Of a DNA stretch of 36,972 nucleotides, positions 25,472-33,048 are shown one piece after another. Both the position numbers and the translations under genes were made by a program. The notes under the pieces were generated by a model. It made no database searches, was not told the DNA's origin, and worked only from the letters and a program-made list of their open reading frames with translations. The DNA comes from Myxococcales bacterium (GTDB lineage: Bacteria; Myxococcota_A; Polyangia; Polyangiales; Polyangiaceae), in contig JAEUKE010000180.1 in assembly GCA_016794345.1 (NCBI GenBank), positions 1 to 36,972 of the forward strand, written 5' to 3'. The number at the start of each line of letters is the position of its first letter. Positions within the stretch are counted from its first letter, which is position 1.

Positions 25472-26370
25472 TCACTGCCCCTTCGTGCAACCGAGCTCGG
25501 CGCCGAGCTTGCAAGCCTTGTCGTACAAGGCGTCGGCAGCCCCGCGGTCCGCTTTCAGGCCGCCGACCCCGGCCGCCGTGGCGCCGGCCAGGTTCGCGCA
25601 GGCGGCGGCGTGGTTCAGGTCGCAGCCCCTTCGAAGCCACTCGACCACCTTCCTGTTGGTCTCGAGGTTGCCCGCCGTTCGTAGCTCGGGCTCGTCCATG
25701 CTGACCATGGCGACTGCGTTGCACGCGCGCCCGGAGCGGAGCGCACAGGCATGGTCCAGGAGCTCGGCCGCGCGGACGACGTCCGCGGCGTCCCCTTCTC
25801 CCCGAGGTAAAAGGTCCCGAGCGCTGCGCAGGCCTCTGCGATCTTTCTGTCGCACGCCTTCGTGTAGAGGGACTTCGCCTTCTCGAGATCGCGTGGAAGC
25901 GAGAAGCCGCCCTGCTTCAGACCAGCCTCGTATGCCGTGCCCGTCATCGTGCACGCTTCCATCACGTCGCCTTCGCACGCGCGCTGCACGAGCGCGAAGC
26001 CGCGCCCCAGGTCCTTCTCGACGGGAGGCTTGCCGGTGAGCAGCGCGCCGCCGAGGGTGGCACACGCGAGCATCTCGTTCGCCTCGCACGCCTCTTCGTA
26101 GAGGGCGATGGCGTGGGCGCCGTCCTCTGCCGGGAGCGAAGCGGCGCGCGTCTGGCAAGCGGCTGCCTCGCCCTTGCAGGTATCGAGCTCGCACTTCGCT
26201 CGGTCTGCTCCCGCGAGGGATGTGCAGGACTCGAAGGAGGCGGACGGCGCCTGCGGTGCGGCAGAGGCCGAGGCGGATGCCGATGGCACGGGCGCTTCGG
26301 GGGCGGAGGGGGAGGCGCTGCAGCCAATCAGGGCCGACGCAACGACCGAGGTGAAACAGGGAGCGCGCAT
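25472..26370 (-). pseudogene. Sel1-repeat lipoprotein gene with a single-base frameshift
   Basis: From ATG 26370 the frame encodes a lipoprotein signal (SVVASALIGC), a Pro/Ser/Ala-rich tether and then Sel1-like repeats with paired cysteines (IALYEEACEANEMLACATLGGALL, LVQRACEGDVMEACTMTGTAYEAG, LYTKACDRKIAEACAALGTFYLGEKG). At a run of four C (25792-25795) the frame breaks. The next repeats (AAELLDHACALRSGRACNAVA, WLRRGCDLNHAAACANLAGA, LYDKACKLGAELGCTKGQ) continue in another frame to the stop at 25472. One extra base in the run would restore a 299-residue protein. It is either a real mutation in a homopolymer or a sequencing error. Sel1-repeat lipoproteins are usually periplasmic or surface interaction proteins. 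Confidence 0.8.
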
Positions 26371-26448
26371 CGCGCGCGAGCCTATCACGCGCGGCCCAGC
26401 CAAACCTTGACCCACGCTGCCCGCGGCCCCATCGATGCAGGCAGCGCC

Positions 26449-27156
26449 GTGCCCCCTCCCAGCCCATTCGAAGCGGTCGTGACGGATTCCATCTGGGTGT
26501 CGGAGCGGCCAGTGTGGTTCAGTGGTGTGCTGCTGCGATCGAGGATGACGGTCGTTCGGCTCGCGGGCGGTGCGCTGTGGGTTCATAGCCCCTGCCCGCC
26601 GACGGACGAGGTGTGCGCGGCGCTGGACGCGCTGGGGGAGGTGCGGTGGCTCGTGGTGCCGAATCGATTCCACCACCTGCAGACGCCGGCGACGGCGGCT
26701 CGGTACCCGAAGGCCGTTGTGGTGGGGCCGGCTTCGGTGCAGGCGCGGAACCCGCAGGTGAAGCCCAGCCTGGCCACGGACGATCCGGCGTATCGCGACG
26801 CAACGCCGGAGCTGACGCCGATCCACGTGAGGGGCGTTCCCTTCCTGGACGAGACGGTGTTTTTCCACGCGGCGAGCGGCTCGCTGATCGCCGCGGACCT
26901 GCTGATGTCCGCGTGCGCGCGCGACCACTGGACGTGGCGCTGGGTGGCGCGAGTTTCGGGCCGCTACGAGAAGGCGCGGACGCCGCCGGACGTGCGGTTG
27001 CTGACGCGTGCGAGCGAGGCGGCGAGCGAGTCGATCTCGCAGCTGTGCGAGCTTCCGTTGGAGAGAATCCTGGTTGCGCACGCGGACCCGATCATGGACC
27101 GACCGGCCGAGCAGCTCGCAGAGGCGTGGAGGTTCGCAGTTCCTGCAGGTCGATGA
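26449..27156 (+). CDS. DUF4336 domain protein
   Basis: This 235-residue protein starts at GTG 26449; the frame is open upstream but that part is antisense to the Sel1 gene. Motifs typical of DUF4336 are SIWVSERPVWFSGVLLRSRMTVVRLAGGALWVHSP near the start, then VRWLVVPNRFHHLQTP and ATAARYPKAVVVGPASV. The family is a distant relative of metallo-beta-lactamase-fold proteins and has no established function. The usual metal motif HxHxDH is not present as such; NRFHHL is the nearest equivalent. It is separated from the divergent Sel1 gene by 78 bp. Confidence 0.75.
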   Translation: MPPPSPFEAVVTDSIWVSERPVWFSGVLLRSRMTVVRLAGGALWVHSPCPPTDEVCAALDALGEVRWLVVPNRFHHLQTPATAARYPKAVVVGPASVQARNPQVKPSLATDDPAYRDATPELTPIHVRGVPFLDETVFFHAASGSLIAADLLMSACARDHWTWRWVARVSGRYEKARTPPDVRLLTRASEAASESISQLCELPLERILVAHADPIMDRPAEQLAEAWRFAVPAGR

Positions 27157-27198
27157 GACGATTGCCTACCGCGACGGCGCCCGCGCGTTGCTGCGGCG

Positions 27199-27309
27199 CA
27201 AGCCCACGCTCGCGGCGTCAACGACCGGCGGAGAAGGTGGGCGGCTTGATCTGCCAGGCGACGAAGCCGATCACCGCCAGCGCGATGTAGACGACGAAAA
27301 ACACGAATA
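27199..27309. repeat. 111-bp duplicated segment, copy B
   Basis: Partner of 25342-25452. It covers the last 31 codons of the flippase-like gene on the minus strand plus 19 bp beyond its stop. This copy keeps the flippase stop codon, so it is probably the source or the better preserved sister of copy A. The plus-strand reading (RRKPTLAAS, then DDEKHE) parallels the tail of the second GT-C protein. Confidence 0.8.
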
Positions 27310-28135
27310 ACCCGAACGCCACGCCTTGGGAGGCCGTGAGGCCGATCGCGGGAAATACGATCGCGAAGAAGGCCTCGCGGATGCCGACACCGCTCATGCT
27401 GATGGGCAAGAGCCCCATGAGGTTGGCCACGGCAAGGAGGCACACCGCGTCGAAGAAGGAGATCGGAATGTTGAGAGCGCGGGCCGCCAGCCAGCCTTGT
27501 CCGAACCCGACGATGAAAGAGATCACCGTGAGCGGCAGCGTGAGAACCATCGCACGCGAGACCTGCGCGCGGAGCGCTCCGAGGAAACGCGAGAGGCCGT
27601 CCGCCTCGGCGTCGCGCGCGAGCCGCGCGTAGGCCCGCGACATCAGGCGCTCCGCCAGGCCGGGGACCAGGAGCAGGAGCGGGCCGAGCACCGTCGCGCC
27701 CACCACGGCCCAGCTGACGAGCCACAGGTCCCCGCCGATGACGGGGGAGTAGCGGACCATCGCCATGGCGACGAAGCCTGCGAGGGCGTAGAGATCGAAG
27801 AGGCGATCCATCACGACCGACGCGAGGCCCTCTGCGTAGGTCGTGCCGAGGTCGTGCTTCAGGTACTGCACGCGGAGCACGTCGCCCACGCGGCCCGGCG
27901 TCGTCATCGCCAGGTAGAGGGAGGAGGAGAACGCGAGCCACGCGTCCTTCGTTCCGTAGTGGATGTTCCGCGCGCGCAGCATCAGCTGCCAGCGGACGAC
28001 CTTGAGGTGGATGGCGACGAAGTTCACCGCGAGCGCCGCCGCGAGCCACGCCGCGTTTGCTCCGGCGAACATCCGCGCGATCGCGCCGGGGTCGTCCAAT
28101 CGGAGGAGGATGATCGCGAGCAGCGCCGGCCCCAC
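27218..28135 (-). CDS. LPG-synthase-TM / UPF0104 flippase-like membrane protein
   Basis: This 305-residue protein has about eight membrane segments with family motifs: HLKVVRWQLMLRARNI, LYLAMTTPGRVGDVLRVQYLK (about 73-93), SVVMDRLFDLYAL and LLPISMSGVGIREAFFA (about 242-258). The family includes the N-terminal flippase region of MprF and AglD-like proteins and is often found beside GT2 sugar synthases. A role in moving a lipid-linked intermediate is plausible, not shown. The GTG start at 28135 is the only usual start near the expected N-terminus, but basic in-frame residues upstream (TTKKGTAARWLLRL) suggest that initiation may lie earlier. It is downstream of terC on the same strand. Confidence 0.8.
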   Translation of the reverse strand: MGPALLAIILLRLDDPGAIARMFAGANAAWLAAALAVNFVAIHLKVVRWQLMLRARNIHYGTKDAWLAFSSSLYLAMTTPGRVGDVLRVQYLKHDLGTTYAEGLASVVMDRLFDLYALAGFVAMAMVRYSPVIGGDLWLVSWAVVGATVLGPLLLLVPGLAERLMSRAYARLARDAEADGLSRFLGALRAQVSRAMVLTLPLTVISFIVGFGQGWLAARALNIPISFFDAVCLLAVANLMGLLPISMSGVGIREAFFAIVFPAIGLTASQGVAFGLFVFFVVYIALAVIGFVAWQIKPPTFSAGR

Positions 28136-28232
28136 CAGCCGCAGCAGCCAGCGCGCCGCCGTACCCTTCTTCGTCGTGGCTTGCAGGCTGGCCTCCGCGG
28201 AGGCTCTTACGCGAAGGGCCGCGGGCCCGCAA

Positions 28233-29180
28233 TCACTCGGCGGTGCGCGGACCCTCCTTGTTCCGCGAGACCCAGAGCGAGCCCAGGATGGAGGTACCCA
28301 ACATCGTCGCGATGACGAGCAAGGAGATGGCCGAGGGGATCTTCACGACGTCGACGAGGGCCATCTTCAGGCCCACGAAGACGAGGACCGCTGCCAGGCC
28401 GATCTTCAGGTAGACGAAGCGGTCCATCACGCCGGCGAGGAGGAAGAAGAGCGAACGCAGGCCGAGGATCGCGAAGATGTTCGACGTGAAGACGACGAAT
28501 GGATCGCGCGTGACCGCGAAGATCGCGGGGATGGAGTCGAGGGCGAACACCACGTCCGTGAGCTCGACCATGATGAGCGCCAAGAAGAGAGGCGTCGCCA
28601 GCCACTTCGCGTCGCGCCGCACGAAGAAGTGATTGCCCTCGTAGCGATCCGTCGTCGGGAGGACGCGCTTGATGAGGCGCATCGGCCAGCTCTTCTGCGG
28701 GTCGGGCTCTCCGTTCGTCTGTCGCAGGAGCTTCAGCCCCGTGAAGACCAGGAAGCCGCCGAACACGTAGATCATCCAGTGGAAGCGCTCGAGCATCGCG
28801 ACGCCGGCGAAGATCATCGCGGCGCGCATGAGGAGCGCCCCCAGGATGCCCCAGAAGAGCACGCGGTGCTGGTAGATGGGCGGGACGGCGAGCGACGAAA
28901 AGACGACCACGAAGACGAAGATGTTGTCGACGCTGAGCGACTTCTCGATGAGGTAGCCGGTCAGGAACTCGGTCGCGAGCTTGGGGCCGAACCGCCACCA
29001 GATGAGCCCGTTGAACGCGAGGGCGAGCGCGATCCAGAAAGCGCTCCACCCCGCGGCCTCGCGGAAGCCGACGACGTGGGCCTTGCGATGGAAGACGCCG
29101 AGATCCAGCGCCAAGAGCGCGAGGACGAACGCGATGAAGCCGGCCCAGAGGGCGGGGCTCGCGACGGTGGTCACCTCCAT
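28233..29180 (-). CDS. TerC/Alx family integral membrane protein
   Basis: This 315-residue protein has about nine membrane segments. TerC hallmarks are FHRKAHVVGFREA, EKSLSVDNIFVFVVVFS with the conserved Asp-Asn pair, and VELTDVVFALDSIPAIFAVTRDPFVVFTSN with the second acidic cluster. Members related to Alx are implicated in Mn2+ efflux or metalation of exported proteins; others are named for tellurite resistance. The 85-bp leader is too short for a yybP-ykoY riboswitch and none was seen. ATG start. It lies directly downstream of an NhaR-type regulator on the same strand. Confidence 0.9.
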   Translation of the reverse strand: MEVTTVASPALWAGFIAFVLALLALDLGVFHRKAHVVGFREAAGWSAFWIALALAFNGLIWWRFGPKLATEFLTGYLIEKSLSVDNIFVFVVVFSSLAVPPIYQHRVLFWGILGALLMRAAMIFAGVAMLERFHWMIYVFGGFLVFTGLKLLRQTNGEPDPQKSWPMRLIKRVLPTTDRYEGNHFFVRRDAKWLATPLFLALIMVELTDVVFALDSIPAIFAVTRDPFVVFTSNIFAILGLRSLFFLLAGVMDRFVYLKIGLAAVLVFVGLKMALVDVVKIPSAISLLVIATMLGTSILGSLWVSRNKEGPRTAE

Positions 29181-29215
29181 CCGACTAGCGTGGCAACGCT
29201 CGACGATTCGGCAAC

Positions 29216-29244
29216 ATGTAATTCTCTAGTCGACGGTGTGGCAA
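29216..29244 (-). promoter_or_regulatory. Possible sigma70-type promoter for terC
   Basis: On the minus strand TTGCCA (29239-29244) and TTACAT (29216-29221) are separated by 17 bases, in an AT-rich pocket within GC-rich DNA, about 36 bp before the terC ATG. The -35 box is good and the -10 box is weak. If real, terC can be expressed independently of the regulator gene upstream. Confidence 0.35.
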
Positions 29245-29266
29245 AATCGAATAGAGCGGCCCTCGT

Positions 29267-30193
29267 TCACCGCTTCTTCGCGCGCGCGTGGAAGAGCTCG
29301 CGCTTGGCCGTCTCGGTGATCGCGACGAGCGCCGGGTGTTTGAGCCGCCGTTCGCCGGTGAGCGCGTAGAAGCGCTCCTTCACGCCCGTGGCCATGCCCA
29401 GCTTGTGCAGCCGATACTGGCGCTTCAGCTGCGACTCGACGACCGTGGTCGTGGCGAGGAGCCCCAGCCCGGTCTCGGCGAAGGACTTCATCAGCGCGCT
29501 GTCGTCGAACTCCCCGACGATGTTCGGCCGCACGCCCACCTCGTCGAACCACCCCTCGAGCGCCCGGCGCGTGACGGCCGCATGTGTCGGGAGCAAGAAT
29601 GGCGCGCCCTCGAGCGAGTCAGGAAAACCCGGCTTGTATTTGGCCGCCAGCGCCTCTTCCCCGTAGACGGCGATGGGGCTCTCGCCGAGCAAGTGGTTGT
29701 AGACCTTCACGTTCGGAAGGCTCGCCCCGGGGGCGTCGGTGATGATGACGTCGAGCGTGTGGATGGCGAGATCGGCGAGCAGACGCTCCGGCGGCTCCTC
29801 CCGGCAGATCACGTGGACCTCCGTGTCGAGCTGCCGGACGGGCTCGAGGAGCTGGCGGGCGACGAGCTTGGGCACGCTCTGCGACAGGCCGACCACGAGC
29901 TTCACCGGTCTTCCGCTCGTGCCGCCTCGCACCGCGCCGAGCAGCTCGCGCCCGAGCGCGAAGATCTCCTCGGCGTATCGGTAGGCGACCTGCCCGGTGT
30001 CAGTCAGGACCAGGCGCCGTCCTTTCTTCTCGAACAACGACTCCCCGATCGACGACTCCAGCGCCTTGATCTGCGCGCTCAGCGTCGGCGGGGAGAGCCG
30101 CAGCTTCGCCGCAGCGGGGGCGAGCCCCCCCTCGCGAGCGACCATGAAGAAATAAAGAAGGTGGTGGTAGTTGAGCCACTCCATCGAGGTCAT
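29267..30193 (-). CDS. nhaR: NhaR-type LysR family transcriptional regulator
   Basis: This 308-residue protein opens with MEWLNYHHLLYFFMVAREGG, characteristic of NhaR, followed by a helix-turn-helix (AAAKLRLSPPTLSAQIKALE, about residues 27-46) and FEKKGRRLVLTDTG. The rest is a periplasmic-binding-protein-like effector domain. NhaR in enterobacteria activates the Na+/H+ antiporter gene nhaA in response to Na+. No nhaA is seen here; terC is the adjacent gene and the obvious candidate target. ATG 30193 is the annotated start; an ATG three codons later (30184) is equally likely. Confidence 0.85.
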   Translation of the reverse strand: MTSMEWLNYHHLLYFFMVAREGGLAPAAAKLRLSPPTLSAQIKALESSIGESLFEKKGRRLVLTDTGQVAYRYAEEIFALGRELLGAVRGGTSGRPVKLVVGLSQSVPKLVARQLLEPVRQLDTEVHVICREEPPERLLADLAIHTLDVIITDAPGASLPNVKVYNHLLGESPIAVYGEEALAAKYKPGFPDSLEGAPFLLPTHAAVTRRALEGWFDEVGVRPNIVGEFDDSALMKSFAETGLGLLATTTVVESQLKRQYRLHKLGMATGVKERFYALTGERRLKHPALVAITETAKRELFHARAKKR

Positions 30194-30249
30194 GAAGACT
30201 ACAGCTTGAACCGCAGGAGAAGTTAGAACCTTACGAAAAGTGAAAACGC

Positions 30250-30272
30250 ATGGTTCGTCCTGGACGAATCAT
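30250..30272. promoter_or_regulatory. Inverted repeat with a T-N11-A LysR-type box
   Basis: TTCGTCCTGGACGAA (30254-30268) has perfect 7-bp arms around one central base, flanked by ATG/CAT one mismatch further out. It contains the T-N11-A pattern of LysR-family sites and lies 57 bp upstream of the nhaR-like start, where autoregulation would act. On the minus strand it is followed by a T-rich stretch (GTTTTCACTTTTC), so it could instead serve as a terminator of the cytochrome operon that ends at 30302. Confidence 0.45.
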
Positions 30273-30294
30273 GGACGGGCCCCGAGCGACGTGG

Positions 30295-30312
30295 CCGGCT
30301 CTCAGAAGCCGG
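30295..30312. terminator. Hairpin with the cytochrome stop codon in its loop
   Basis: CCGGCT (30295-30300) pairs with AGCCGG (30307-30312) across a 6-base loop that contains most of the TGA stop (30302-30304) of the 26-haem cytochrome gene. The layout parallels the hairpin at the otsB-marR stop. No T-run is adjacent. It is a weak terminator or mRNA end-protecting structure. Confidence 0.35.
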
Positions 30313-31996
30313 TGAACGTATGGCAGCCGTTGCAGACGCGGGCGTTCGGCTCGTGTGTCTGCTGGGCCTCGTGGCAGCCGACGCAGGTCGCGCGGGTGGC
30401 CTTGGGGGCTTCGTGGCTCTTGTGGCAGCTGCTGCAGTCACGATGGCCGGTGACCGCGTGCATGCCGCCGGCTTGTTGCGTGGAGAGGGCGTGGCACGTG
30501 GTGCAAGACGCGGGCGTGGCCACGCCGGAAGGACCGTGGGGGCGGTGACAGTTCGAGCACCCGCCCTTCACGCCGGCGTGCGGACCGCCGGCCTGCTTCT
30601 GGTGGCAGTTGGTGCACGTCTGCGCCTTGGGCATGAGCGTGCCGGGATGTGCGTCATGACACTGCGTGCACATCTCGTGGCCGCTGGAGACCGTCTTCTG
30701 CACCTCTTTGTGGCACGTCCCGCAGGTGGTGCCGGGACGCGTCTCGTGCGCGGTGCCATGGCAGCCGCCGCAGGCCGTGTGATTGGCGGCCTCTCGTGCC
30801 TCGGCCTGGTGGCACTTCGAGCAGAGCGGAGCGCCCTCGATATCGAAGTCGTGGGGCTTGTGGCAGCTCTCGCACCCGACATGGCCCAGGTGCGACCGGC
30901 CATTTTCGCCGATCTTGTCGTGGCAGCTCGAGCAGTTGGCCGCACCCTTGGCGTGACCGGTCGCGCCCGCGTGGGGATCATGACAGCTCGTGCAGGTCTC
31001 CGCCGAGCCGCCGCCGTGGGAGAGATCGATCTGCGTGTGGCACCCCGCGCATTTCGCTGCGCTCGCGGAGCGCGGGTTGTGGGTGTCGTGACAGCTCTGG
31101 CAGTTCTGGTGCTCTTTCGGTCCCGACAGGGGCAGGTGATCGGCGTGGCAGCCGGCGCACGATGGCGCCTCGGCCTTGGAGAACGCGTGCGGCGCGTGGC
31201 AGCTCGTGCAGGCGTCGTGGCCCTGGAACAAGGTGGACGCAAACGTCGTCGGCGTGTCCTTCGTGTGGCAGGGGACGCAGCGGTCCGCCGCCTCGCCGGC
31301 GACCTCGTGAGGCTGATGGCAGTCCGCGCAGACGAGCTCCTGCTGGCGCGACGCGTTCCCGTGGAGCACGTGCTCCTTGCCGCCGTGGCAGTTGGAGCAG
31401 CGCTCCTCTTGCACCCAGGGCTCGTCGTGCGGCTGGTGGCAAGCCGAGCAGTCCTGGGTCGCGTGTACATCCACCTGTGGTCCGTCAGCGTCCTCGTTGG
31501 AGTGGCACTGGGTGCACTCCCAGGCGGTCTCCCGGATATCGGCGCCGCTCGTCAGGTCGTGGCACGCCAGGCAGTGGGTCTGCGCCATGGCAGGGATCGT
31601 GACGGTCATGTCAGCATGACAGTCCGGACATCGCTCCGCGAGCGGCTCGCCGAAGCCCTCGATCTGGCCGAGATGACAACAGGTGCACGACCGGCCCTCC
31701 TTCACGTGGTGGGACAAATCGTGGCCCACGCTCATGGCGCGCTCGCGCCAGGCCGGATCCACCGACTCCTTGTCGTGGCAGCCGCTGCAGGTCGACTTGT
31801 GGGCGCGCTCGCCGCCGGCCTTGGCGGCGCCCCCGTGTGGGGCAGCGTGGGGGCCTGCCGCGTGTGGATTGCTCGGGGGCGCGGCCTCGTCTTTGTCGTC
31901 GTCGTCGGCGCCCTTCACGTACGCACACGCGCCAGCGAGCCCGATCGAGGTCGAGAGCACGACCGGCCAGGCGACCCTGCGCAGCCAGCCGCGCAT
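30302..31996 (-). CDS. 26-haem c-type cytochrome, probable lipoprotein
   Basis: This 564-residue protein has an export signal (RRVAWPVVLSTSIGLAGAC, possible lipidated Cys) and a charged Asp/Glu/His-rich linker. I count 26 CxxCH haem-binding motifs, one about every 20 residues, from CSGCH near residue 50 to CNGCH just before the C-terminus. Many are followed by HKPHD/HQPHE-like histidines that could be distal ligands. The dense spacing resembles nanowire-type and periplasmic 'wire' cytochromes more than a globular enzyme. ATG start shares one base with the upstream stop (TGATG). It is the last gene of the cytochrome operon. The longer upstream open frame is a shadow of the 13-haem gene and is not used. 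Confidence 0.88.
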   Translation of the reverse strand: MRGWLRRVAWPVVLSTSIGLAGACAYVKGADDDDKDEAAPPSNPHAAGPHAAPHGGAAKAGGERAHKSTCSGCHDKESVDPAWRERAMSVGHDLSHHVKEGRSCTCCHLGQIEGFGEPLAERCPDCHADMTVTIPAMAQTHCLACHDLTSGADIRETAWECTQCHSNEDADGPQVDVHATQDCSACHQPHDEPWVQEERCSNCHGGKEHVLHGNASRQQELVCADCHQPHEVAGEAADRCVPCHTKDTPTTFASTLFQGHDACTSCHAPHAFSKAEAPSCAGCHADHLPLSGPKEHQNCQSCHDTHNPRSASAAKCAGCHTQIDLSHGGGSAETCTSCHDPHAGATGHAKGAANCSSCHDKIGENGRSHLGHVGCESCHKPHDFDIEGAPLCSKCHQAEAREAANHTACGGCHGTAHETRPGTTCGTCHKEVQKTVSSGHEMCTQCHDAHPGTLMPKAQTCTNCHQKQAGGPHAGVKGGCSNCHRPHGPSGVATPASCTTCHALSTQQAGGMHAVTGHRDCSSCHKSHEAPKATRATCVGCHEAQQTHEPNARVCNGCHTFTGF

Positions 31997-33048
31997 CAGA
32001 GGCCTCCTTGGTGGCAACGCGAGCAAGGAAAGCGCAGCTTGCTTCCTTCGGGCTCCCGCCCGCGCGGGTGCGGAGCGCCGCCCGGACCGCCCACGCGGTG
32101 GCAGTCCACGCAGAGCTCCTCGCCGGCGCCGCCGTGACACCCGGCGCACGAGGCCGGATCGCGCAGGGCGGCAGGACCGTGCTCGTTGCGCGACCCTCGC
32201 GGACCGATCCAGCCGGGCAGGTGGGGATTGCGCGAGCCCTTCATCGTGGCCGAGAGCTTCTCGCGCTCGTGACAGGAGGCGCAAGATTCGGGCGCGTGGC
32301 AGGTGGTGCAGAGCCCGGCCGACTGCGTGGCCTCCATCGAGTGTCGGGCGAGGAAGCCTGGGCGATGCAGGCCCGGACCGGTCGGTCGGTCGAACGCGAG
32401 CCGATCGGGCGTGATGGGCATCTTGCCGGCCGCGTGACAGCTCGCGCAATCGCGCTCGGCGTGGCAGGTGGAGCAGAGGCCCTCCGCGGACGCGGCCTGC
32501 GCGCCGTGCGCCTGCACGAAGTCCGCCCCGTGGACGAGGTGATCCTCCGGGACCGTGCCTTCGGTCTTCAGGTCGACGTGGCAGCTGTTGCAGTCCTGGC
32601 CGCTCATCTGGCCCTGGTGCTCGTGACAGCTCAAGCAAGAGGCCATGCGCGGCCGGAGGACGGCCGAGCCCGAGCCGACGTCGGAGTGGCAGCGCACGCA
32701 ATCGGCCTTGGTCGCCTCACGGTGGTCGCCGTGTGCGAAGCGAACGACGTCGCGCGCGCGTCCGGCGCCCGCGCGGGTGAAGGGCAGCCCGTGGCAGCCG
32801 TTGCAGTCGCGATCGTCGTGTGGCTTCTCGTGACAGCCGAGACACGCCTTCGTCGTGGGGATGTGCAGCGGATCGTCGTCGCCGGCACGCTGGACGCCGT
32901 CGTGACATTTCAGACAATGCACGCCGGCGTCCGAGTGTGCTTGGTGCTCGAACGGGTGATCGCGGCTGCCCTCCGGCTTCAGGCCGAGGATGCCGGCGCA
33001 AGCGCAGCTGAACACGAGCACCAGCCCAAGGAGCGCGCGCGCCCTCAC
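31996..33048 (-). CDS. 13-haem c-type cytochrome, probable lipoprotein
   Basis: This 350-residue protein starts at GTG 33048, which overlaps the barrel gene's stop as GTGA; ATG 33060 is an alternative. Signal sequence RARALLGLVLVFSCACAG ends in closely spaced cysteines, one possibly lipidated. Thirteen CxxCH motifs are visible (CLKCH, CLGCH, CNGCH, CVRCH, CLSCH, CNSCH, CSTCH, CASCH, CTTCH, CASCH, CAGCH, CVDCH, CSRCH), with several HEQAH/FAHGDH-like free histidines as likely sixth ligands. The spacing is looser than in the 26-haem neighbour. Likely a periplasmic electron carrier between inner membrane and outer-membrane conduit. No enzyme signature. Confidence 0.87.
   Translation of the reverse strand: MRARALLGLVLVFSCACAGILGLKPEGSRDHPFEHQAHSDAGVHCLKCHDGVQRAGDDDPLHIPTTKACLGCHEKPHDDRDCNGCHGLPFTRAGAGRARDVVRFAHGDHREATKADCVRCHSDVGSGSAVLRPRMASCLSCHEHQGQMSGQDCNSCHVDLKTEGTVPEDHLVHGADFVQAHGAQAASAEGLCSTCHAERDCASCHAAGKMPITPDRLAFDRPTGPGLHRPGFLARHSMEATQSAGLCTTCHAPESCASCHEREKLSATMKGSRNPHLPGWIGPRGSRNEHGPAALRDPASCAGCHGGAGEELCVDCHRVGGPGGAPHPRGREPEGSKLRFPCSRCHQGGL

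Noticed and set aside
26964..28232. A 422-residue minus-strand frame overlapping the flippase gene
   Set aside because: Out-of-frame shadow of the membrane protein at 27218-28135, with arginine-rich sequence and no family features.
29181..29266. yybP-ykoY manganese riboswitch upstream of terC
   Set aside because: The 86-bp gap is short and I found none of the conserved elements; only a possible promoter is visible.
30320..32137. Long plus-strand open frame across the cytochrome genes
   Set aside because: Antisense to regularly spaced CxxCH codons, giving low-complexity Ala/Val/Arg repeats; the minus-strand haem motifs are unmistakable.
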